A program made the translations under genes and the position numbers. A stretch of DNA of 46,308 nucleotides from the NCBI GenBank assembly GCA_016208415.1, contig JACQYB010000019.1:1-46308 (forward strand), written 5' to 3'. Source of the DNA: Betaproteobacteria bacterium. Lineage in GTDB: Bacteria; Pseudomonadota; Gammaproteobacteria; Burkholderiales; Rhodocyclaceae. The notes beneath the pieces were generated by a model. It was given only the letters and a program-made list of their open reading frames with translations, did not search any database and was not told the origin of the DNA. Positions 41,780-46,308 of the stretch are shown piece after piece; the stretch's first letter is position 1, and every line of letters begins with the position of its first letter.

Positions 41780-42568
41780 ATGATCAGCTTCACCGAAGCC
41801 CATCTCAACGCCTGGGTGGCCGGCTTCTTCTTCCCGCTGGCGCGCATCCTGGCGCTGCTGGCGGCGGCGCCGGCCTGGAGCAGCACGGGCGTGCCCGTCG
41901 CCGTCAAGGTGGGCCTGGGGGTGGCCATCACCGTGGCGCTGCTGCCGGTGCTGCCGCCCCAGCCGGCCATCGCGCCGGCCTCGGGCATCGGCCTGGCGGT
42001 GCTGGTGCAGCAGATCCTCATCGGCACCGCCCTGGGTTTCGCCATGCGGCTGGTGTTCGCGGCGGTGGACATGGCCGGCGAGCTGATCGGCCTGGAAATG
42101 GGCCTGTCCTTCGCCTCGTTCTACGACCGCGACTCCGGCGGCCAGACCGCCGTGCTGGGCGAGTTCATCGGCATCACCGCCACCCTGGTCTTCCTCTCGC
42201 TCAACGGACACCTGGCGCTGCTGGCGGTGCTCTCCGAGAGCTTCCACGTACTGCCCATCTCCACCACGCCGCTGGCCGGCGCCACCTGGTCGGCCCTGGC
42301 CCGCGCCGGCGCCACGGTGTTTTCCGCCGGCCTGCTGCTGGCCCTGCCCATCATCGCCGCGCTGCTCATGACCAACATCGCCCTGGGCGTGCTCACCCGC
42401 GCCGCGCCGCAACTCAACCTGTTCAACGTCGGCTTCCCCGTCACCCTCACGGTGGGCCTGGCCATGGTCGGCCTGGGCATGCCCTACTTCGCGCCGGCCT
42501 TCGAGCGGCTGTTCGACGGCGGCCTCGCCACCTTGTCGGCGCTGCTGCGGGTGGCGGCGGGGGGGTAG
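41780..42568 (+). CDS. fliR: Flagellar export gate protein FliR
   Basis: 262 residues, all membrane (at least six helices). FliR/SctT pattern: FFFPLARILALLAAAPAWSS near the start, ELIGLEMGLSFASFYDRDSG in the middle, and NLFNVGFPVTLTVGLAMVGL near the end. It closes the fliOPQR group. flhB, which often follows fliR, is not here. Confidence 0.95.
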   Translation: MISFTEAHLNAWVAGFFFPLARILALLAAAPAWSSTGVPVAVKVGLGVAITVALLPVLPPQPAIAPASGIGLAVLVQQILIGTALGFAMRLVFAAVDMAGELIGLEMGLSFASFYDRDSGGQTAVLGEFIGITATLVFLSLNGHLALLAVLSESFHVLPISTTPLAGATWSALARAGATVFSAGLLLALPIIAALLMTNIALGVLTRAAPQLNLFNVGFPVTLTVGLAMVGLGMPYFAPAFERLFDGGLATLSALLRVAAGG

Positions 42569-42738
42569 GACGGCAGGGGGGCTCGATTTACCGTGAGTAA
42601 GTTGCACCGGGCTGCACTATTCCCGGTGGCGTTCGCACATGTACTTATACAAATCTGCAATCTCATTCCACATTTGTATAACCCGCCTCCTGGCCCTGGC
42701 GGGCGCCGAGATTCCGGCGATTTCCGCGGGCGGCCCCC
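42569..42738. other. Region between convergent fliR and methyltransferase genes
   Basis: 170 nt, lower in GC than its neighbours. It holds a perfect inverted repeat, TTATACAAAT (42645-42654) and ATTTGTATAA (42672-42681), with 17 nt between. Nothing else supportable. No classical terminator with T-run is visible. Confidence 0.6.
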
Positions 42739-43530
42739 TCAGCCCCACTCCCCTCCGCCCGGCTTGACCGCCCGGTACTCGGCGAAGATCGACAGCGCGC
42801 GGTGCTCCACGTGGCGCCCGACCTGCTCGAAGCCTGCCGCCTCCAGGGTGGCAAGCACCTGCGCCGGGGCGGCACAGGCCTCGACGGTGTCCCAGTAGTA
42901 GCGCCAGAGTTTGGCCGTATCGGGGCTGGCGCCGATGAGGCGGGCCAGCACCGGCACCACGCCGCGCATGTAGATCTTCAGCAAGGCCATGCTCCACGCC
43001 GCCTCGGGCCTGGTGATTTCCAGCAGGCAGACGCGGGCGCCGGGTTTCAGCACGCGATGAAACTCCTTGAACGCCACCGACAGATCGCCGATGTGGCGCA
43101 GGGCGTAGCCCATGCTGAGGAATTCGAAGCTAGCGTCGGGGAACGGAATCTCCTCGGCGCGTCCCTGCACCAGTTCCACACCGGCCGGCACCCTGGCGTT
43201 GGCCATCATGCCGACGCTGGGGTCCACCCCGGTGACCAGGGTCGGATCGCCGACGATCTTCACCGCCTCGCACGCCACCAGGCCGGTGCCGATGCCCACG
43301 TCCACCACCCGCATGCCGGGCTTGAGACCCGCCCGCAGCAGCGCCTGTCCGCGGTACCAGGAGCCGCTGCCAAGCGCCAGCAGCCGCTCGACGCGGTCGT
43401 AGTCCGGGGCGGTGCTGTTGAAGATGCCACGCACCCAGCCGTGGCGCTCCTGCTCGCTGGCGTAATAGGCGGTGAGGGGGACGTGGGGCGCGTGCACGAT
43501 TTCGTCGGTTTGGGACATTTCCTGGCTCAT
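42739..43530 (-). CDS. Class I SAM methyltransferase, UbiE/COQ5-like
   Basis: 263 residues. SAM motif I VVDVGIGTG (77-83 region); IPFPDASFEFLSMGYALRHI fits the UbiE pattern FPDxxFDxxxxxxGLRN but with YALRHI for GLRNV; FHRVLKPGARVCLLEITRP is motif III. It probably methylates a quinone or other small ring substrate. No ubiquinone genes lie nearby, so I do not call it ubiE. A group II intron remnant ends 30 nt before its start and may have changed its promoter. Confidence 0.85.
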   Translation of the reverse strand: MSQEMSQTDEIVHAPHVPLTAYYASEQERHGWVRGIFNSTAPDYDRVERLLALGSGSWYRGQALLRAGLKPGMRVVDVGIGTGLVACEAVKIVGDPTLVTGVDPSVGMMANARVPAGVELVQGRAEEIPFPDASFEFLSMGYALRHIGDLSVAFKEFHRVLKPGARVCLLEITRPEAAWSMALLKIYMRGVVPVLARLIGASPDTAKLWRYYWDTVEACAAPAQVLATLEAAGFEQVGRHVEHRALSIFAEYRAVKPGGGEWG

Positions 43531-43559
43531 GTTCGGGTTGACCGTGGCGGGGCGAAAAA

Positions 43560-43806
43560 ATCGCGGTAGGGATGCCCATTACTGGACACCCCCCGCACAG
43601 ATCCCGGCGTGCCCAATTCGGGCACCGGGCTCCTACCTTGGATGATTGACGGCAAAGCGTGCCTCCGGCCAGGGATGAAGGATACGAGCCGGTGGCAGCC
43701 AGTCGGTCACCAGACGGGCGAGTCGCTTCGCACTGAAGCCATCGCGTTGACTGCGACGTCTCAGCGTTCGCCACCACCACCGCCCCACGAAGTAGCGGAA
43801 TGCGGA
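43560..43806 (-). mobile_element. 3' remnant of a group II intron (type 1)
   Basis: Reading on the minus strand: about 58 codons of the maturase end (RTLRRRSQRDGFSAKRLARL, then LPPARILHPWPEARFAVNHP R and TAG at 43633), directly followed by domain V (43600-43632, starting GAGCCCGG with loop GAATT, closing GCCGGGATC) and domain VI (GTGCGGGGGG ... CTACCGCGAT) ending at about 43560. The reverse transcriptase itself is lost. It is inserted just upstream of the methyltransferase gene. Confidence 0.8.
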
Positions 43807-43930
43807 CAGCCTCGGTACCGCGGGACAGCATCGCCCAGATGATACGTGCATTCTTGGCGGCCAGAGCAACCGCCGCGACGTTGGCGCAAGCCCGTTCCTT
43901 GAGCGCTTCAGCCCACCTCGAACGCAGGGT
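43807..43930 (-). pseudogene. C-terminal fragment of an IS110-family transposase
   Basis: The minus strand encodes RWAEALKERACANVAAVALA then AKNARIIWAMLSRG, the end of IS110/IS1111 transposases (NVAAxALAxKxARIxWAxL). No other part of the element is present. It is joined to the group II intron fragment, so the original element was broken at about 43807. The left end meets the toxin stop codon at 43930. Confidence 0.65.
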
Positions 43931-44190
43931 TAGCCGACGAGTTTGTCGTACTCACCATGCGTGCCGATCCAGAACCAATGGACGCCGCCAGGCACAGGCA
44001 ACCCGAGCGCCCTGTAATAAAGGCCAATTCGGACGCTGTGATACTTGCCGCTTCCTACCGTCTTGAAATGCAGCGACGGATGCGCCGGGTCAATTTTGAG
44101 CTGGGCGTAGCTCCGACGCGCGAGGGCTTGAATGTCAGCGGGTAGCGCTTCCAAGCATAGCCAGAAGCGCTTTGACGCTGTGTGTTTCAA
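43930..44190 (-). CDS. RelE/ParE-type toxin
   Basis: 86 residues from a TTG start (MKHTASKRFWLCLEALPADI). The sequence SLHFKTVGSGKYHSVRIGLY then YRALGLPVPGGVHWFWIGTH and EYDKLVG fits the RelE/ParE fold of short toxins that follow a small antitoxin. Start and antitoxin stop overlap (TTGA). The family call is fair; the target (ribosome or gyrase) cannot be told. Confidence 0.75.
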   Translation of the reverse strand: MKHTASKRFWLCLEALPADIQALARRSYAQLKIDPAHPSLHFKTVGSGKYHSVRIGLYYRALGLPVPGGVHWFWIGTHGEYDKLVG

Positions 44191-44387
44191 ATATCCCGCG
44201 CCGAGCCAGCGCGAAAGTCGGCGAGTGCTTCTGCAGCCAGCCCGTCAAGCTTGCCGGATGCGGCGTCTTGCTCGATTTGCTTATCCCACGCGGTGGCATC
44301 GAACTCGGAGAACCAGCGCCGAAACTCGGCCAGCTCCACCGGGGGCAGCAATTCCACAGCCTTCTCAATAGACTTCACGTTTCCCAT
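44187..44387 (-). CDS. Antitoxin of the RelE/ParE-type module
   Basis: 66 residues: MGNVKSIEKAVELLPPVELA then EFRRWFSEFDATAWDKQIEQ and DAASGKLDGLAAEALADFRA. Ala/Glu/Asp-rich helices with a C-terminal segment that should wrap the toxin. GGAG 7 nt before the ATG. It lies upstream of the toxin with overlapping stop and start, the standard order. Its GC content is lower than that of the flagellar genes. Confidence 0.75.
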   Translation of the reverse strand: MGNVKSIEKAVELLPPVELAEFRRWFSEFDATAWDKQIEQDAASGKLDGLAAEALADFRAGSARDI

Positions 44388-44461
44388 GTCTTCGCTCCAA
44401 TTACGATGCGATAGTTTGAAGTATGCAGCAATTCAGCACAAGAGCGCGTTTTCGTCGGCTA

Positions 44462-45363
44462 ATCGGGATAGGAAGAAGCCTCACGGCCCCTCCCTCCCAC
44501 ACCACCGTGCATACGGGACCGTACACGGCGGTTCAATGAACGAATTCCTGTCATCCTGCAAGGGATGGCAGACCTAAACTGCTGAAGACCCTCGCCGGCA
44601 GGGCCAGCGATAGCGCCGGGGTTTTCGACAGGCGCCACGGGCCATGTGCGCTCTTGCTGGTGTTCCATGCTTCTCGCACAGACACACCGCGTTTGCGCAG
44701 TTCCCGGTAGCCTGACCTTCCCCATTGCTTCCAGATATAGCATCGCAACTTGCGCCGCAGCCATTTGTCGATGTCGCGCAGAGGACTCAGCACTTCGGCG
44801 ATGCCGAAGTACGCTTTCCAACCAAGCAGGGTTACTCTCAGCTCTGCAACGACGTCGGTCAAACGGTGGCCTCGGGTGCGGCGGGTCAGTTCCCGGATGC
44901 GGTCTTTGAGTTTGTCGATGGCTTTATCGGCCACCTTCAGCCTTGCTCCGTTCCGGCTGACCGTAAAGCCCAGAAACTTGCGTTTGGCTGGGCGATCTAC
45001 CGCGCTTTTCAGCGGATTCACTGTGAGTCGCAGTGTGTCACTGACGAAGCGTGTCACGCTTGCCATGACCCGCTCGCCCGCGGTTTTGCTTTTGACCATG
45101 ATGTTGCAGTCATCGGCGTAGCGGGCAAAGCGGTGGCCGCGCCGTTCCAGTTCCCAGTCGAGTTCGTCCAGTACGACATTCGCCAGCACCGGCGACAGGG
45201 GGCCGCCTTGCGGTACGCCTCGTGCCGTGGCCTGTACGCTGCCGTCCACGCTGACACCGGCCTTGAGATAGCGGTTGATGAGTCGCAGCAGGGCCGGATC
45301 GTGGGTGTGCTGTTTGAGCCGCACCATGAGCCGGTCGTGATTGACCCGATCAAAGGAAACCAC
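44462..45363 (-). mobile_element. 3' portion of a second group II intron (type 2)
   Basis: Minus strand: truncated reverse transcriptase-maturase (44551-45363), then domain V (44498-44534, GAACCGCCGTGTACGG ... TACGGTGG-like stem) and domain VI ending in CCTATCCCGAT at about 44462. The 5' half, including the ribozyme core and the first part of the protein, is missing; the break is at about 45360. It differs in maturase end and domain V from the remnant at 43560, so the two are not duplicates. Confidence 0.8.
44551..45363 (-). pseudogene. Group II intron reverse transcriptase-maturase, N-terminally truncated
   Basis: 270 residues remain of about 450-500. The palm is present from FDRVNHDRLMVRL, with VPQGGPLSPVLANVVLDELD and the catalytic YADD (FARYADDCNIM). 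The maturase (domain X) part is present (TLLGWKAYFGIAEVLSPLRD) to the end. The first block of the RT domain, holding the first metal-binding Asp, is missing or fused, so it is unlikely to work. Confidence 0.85.
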
Positions 45364-45824
45364 GACAGACTACCCCTCTCCACGACGCTCCTGAATCCGT
45401 CGTCATCACGCGAGCCGGCCACCCGTTCGAAGGCCTGCGCCTCCAGGTCATCAGCCGGCGACAACGGGCCGGGCGATTACACCTTCTACTGATTCTTCCC
45501 GACCAGTCACGCGGGCTGATTCCTATCGACTGGACTGATTTCGCCGCCGGCGACATTCCCGCGAGGACCACCCCGACATCGGACGCGCTGGGCGCGCTTG
45601 CCGACTTGCTCCACGCTCGCCTGATCATTGACGCTTTACTGCGCCAGACGGAACAGGAGAGCAACGATGCAACTGAACCTGACCTTCGCAGACCTGCCGT
45701 CGAGCAACGACGGTCTGTGGGAGCAACTCGACGAAACAACACGCGAAGCGGCGATCGACCGGCTTGCTCAAGCGATCGCAAAGGTCGTGACGGACAACCA
45801 TCCGATCCAACAGGAGAACGATAA
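45363..45824 (+). pseudogene. Truncated small gene of the recombinase module (DUF5372-like)
   Basis: The frame reads SVVITRAGHPFEGLRLQVIS then RRQRAGRLHLLLILPDQSRG and LIPIDWTDFAAGDIPA, a small beta-rich protein of the kind I recall just before large serine recombinases. The 5' end is cut by the intron fragment at about 45363 and no start codon remains. From about 45667 on, this frame overlaps the next gene and looks like out-of-frame sequence, so the true end may be earlier or overlapping. Confidence 0.5.
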
Positions 45825-45831
45825 TGAGTGA
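45667..45831 (+). CDS. Small companion protein of the serine recombinase
   Basis: 54 residues: MQLNLTFADLPSSNDGLWEQ then LDETTREAAIDRLAQAIAKV. AGGAG lies 8 nt upstream. Overlaps the recombinase start by 8 nt. It is helical and acidic. I recall such short genes before recombinases of similar elements, but the function is unknown. Confidence 0.6.
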   Translation: MQLNLTFADLPSSNDGLWEQLDETTREAAIDRLAQAIAKVVTDNHPIQQENDNE

Positions 45832-46195
45832 CGCCGCCAACAAGATCGGTCCGAGCCATTTGCAACGGGCCGCTTTCGTCTACATCCGTCAGTCCAGCGC
45901 CAGTCAGGTCGAGCACAACAGGGAATCGACACAGCGCCAGTACGCGCTCGCCCAACGAGCCATCGCCCTCGGCTGGCACGAGCGACAGGTCAGCGTGGTC
46001 GATGAGGATCTGGGCCTCTCGGGGGCGAGCACGTCGGGTCGGAGCGGTTTTGCGCGGATGACCGCCGAAGTTGCGCTCGGACATGTTGGCATCATTCTCG
46101 GGCTGGAAGTCTCGCGCCTGGCGCGCAATAATTCTGACTGGTACCGACTGCTCGATCTGTGCACCATGCACGGCCGCCGCACTCGGACATCATAA
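45824..46195 (+). pseudogene. Large serine recombinase, truncated
   Basis: 123 residues. The N-terminal resolvase-type catalytic domain is clear: VYIRQSSASQVEHNRESTQR holds the catalytic Ser, then QYALAQRAIALGW, GLSGASTSGRSGFARM and GIILGLEVSRLARNNSDWYR with LLDLC. After 46165 the sequence changes to unrelated residues and stops, where a normal protein would run on for 350 or more residues. It was cut by the transposase sequence that begins at about 46165. Confidence 0.85.
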
Positions 46196-46308
46196 CGGCT
46201 TCAACCCCAGCATGTTCATCCGGATCTCGTCGTCCCAAGCCGCGCGCTTGCGCTTGCGCCGCAGGCTGGCCTTGGGCTTGTCGGTGGTGTCGGCGCGGAT
46301 GAGGTTGA
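46190..46308 (-). pseudogene. Transposase C-terminus, ISAs1-like, running out of the window
   Basis: The minus strand codes for NLIRADTTDKPKASLRRKRK then RAAWDDEIRMNMLGLKPL and stop (46190-46192). The spacing of Leu/Arg-Lys-rich and Ala-Trp-Asp residues resembles the end of ISAs1-family (H-repeat) transposases. The N-terminal part lies outside. It may be a complete gene beyond the edge, so the pseudogene label is provisional. Confidence 0.55.

Noticed and set aside
42645-42681. dif/XerCD site
   Set aside because: The arms are separated by 17 nt, not 6-8 nt, and the sequence does not resemble known dif arms.
1-46308. CRISPR array
   Set aside because: No regularly spaced identical repeats with unique spacers; the tandem repeats present are protein-coding or REP-like.

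Overview
The window is GC-rich chromosomal DNA of a motile Gram-negative bacterium. The polar-type flagellar regulators FleS/FleR, a NarX/NarL-like two-component pair, a true FNR with four cluster cysteines, paired cyanophycin synthetases CphA/CphA', and the repeat and group II intron types all suggest a betaproteobacterium. Something near Rhodocyclales is my best guess, made from family knowledge only. Most of the DNA is a flagellar supercluster, interrupted by metabolic genes and ending in a junkyard of mobile elements.

Layout. (1) 57-4648, minus: fliC, flaG, fliD, fliS, fliT and a FliK-like gene (filament, cap, chaperones). (2) 5048-9120, minus: a GGDEF diguanylate cyclase with its own sigma-28-like promoter, and a soluble receiver-PAS histidine kinase followed by a NarL-type regulator. 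(3) 9242-11890, plus: tRNA-Thr(TGT) with terminator, then a LexA box driving a small zinc-binding protein and a UvrD-like helicase. (4) 11894-21123: a CapA-like phosphoesterase convergent with a cyanophycin locus (ABC transporter, DUF1854, CphA', CphA). (5) 21356-22418: a 1-kb islet bounded by 23-bp direct repeats, one of which is the 3' end of fliE. (6) 22397-25333, minus: fliE, fleR, fleS. (7) 25497-35014, plus: fliFGHIJKLMN. (8) 35106-39883: five genes between fliN and fliO, namely egtB and egtD (ergothioneine), a CheY-like receiver, a YbaK-type deacylase and fnr. (9) 40247-42568, plus: fliOPQR, preceded by a near-consensus sigma-28 promoter and a structured leader. (10) 42739-43530: a UbiE-like methyltransferase. 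(11) 43560-46308: two different group II intron 3' remnants, an IS110-type transposase tail, a RelE/ParE-type toxin-antitoxin pair, a truncated large serine recombinase with its small companion genes, and the end of an ISAs1-like transposase.

How it works together: FleS/FleR probably control the middle flagellar genes, and an array of GCGGCAA half-sites lies in the divergent fleS-fliF promoter region. The sigma-28-type promoters before fliC, the diguanylate cyclase gene and fliO tie late flagellar expression to c-di-GMP and to the export-gate genes. FNR, ergothioneine and cyanophycin genes point to a life with changing oxygen and nitrogen supply.

The strongest candidates for something new are the fliE-end islet (a possible integrase-less integrative element), the LexA-controlled zinc-protein/helicase operon, the sigma-28 promoter followed by a structured RNA before fliO, and the half-site array between fleS and fliF. 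Several GC-rich dispersed repeats (REP-like) recur through the window, and two copies have been read in frame into the end of the CapA-like gene. All functional calls are from reading translated sequence and motifs; no database search was run.
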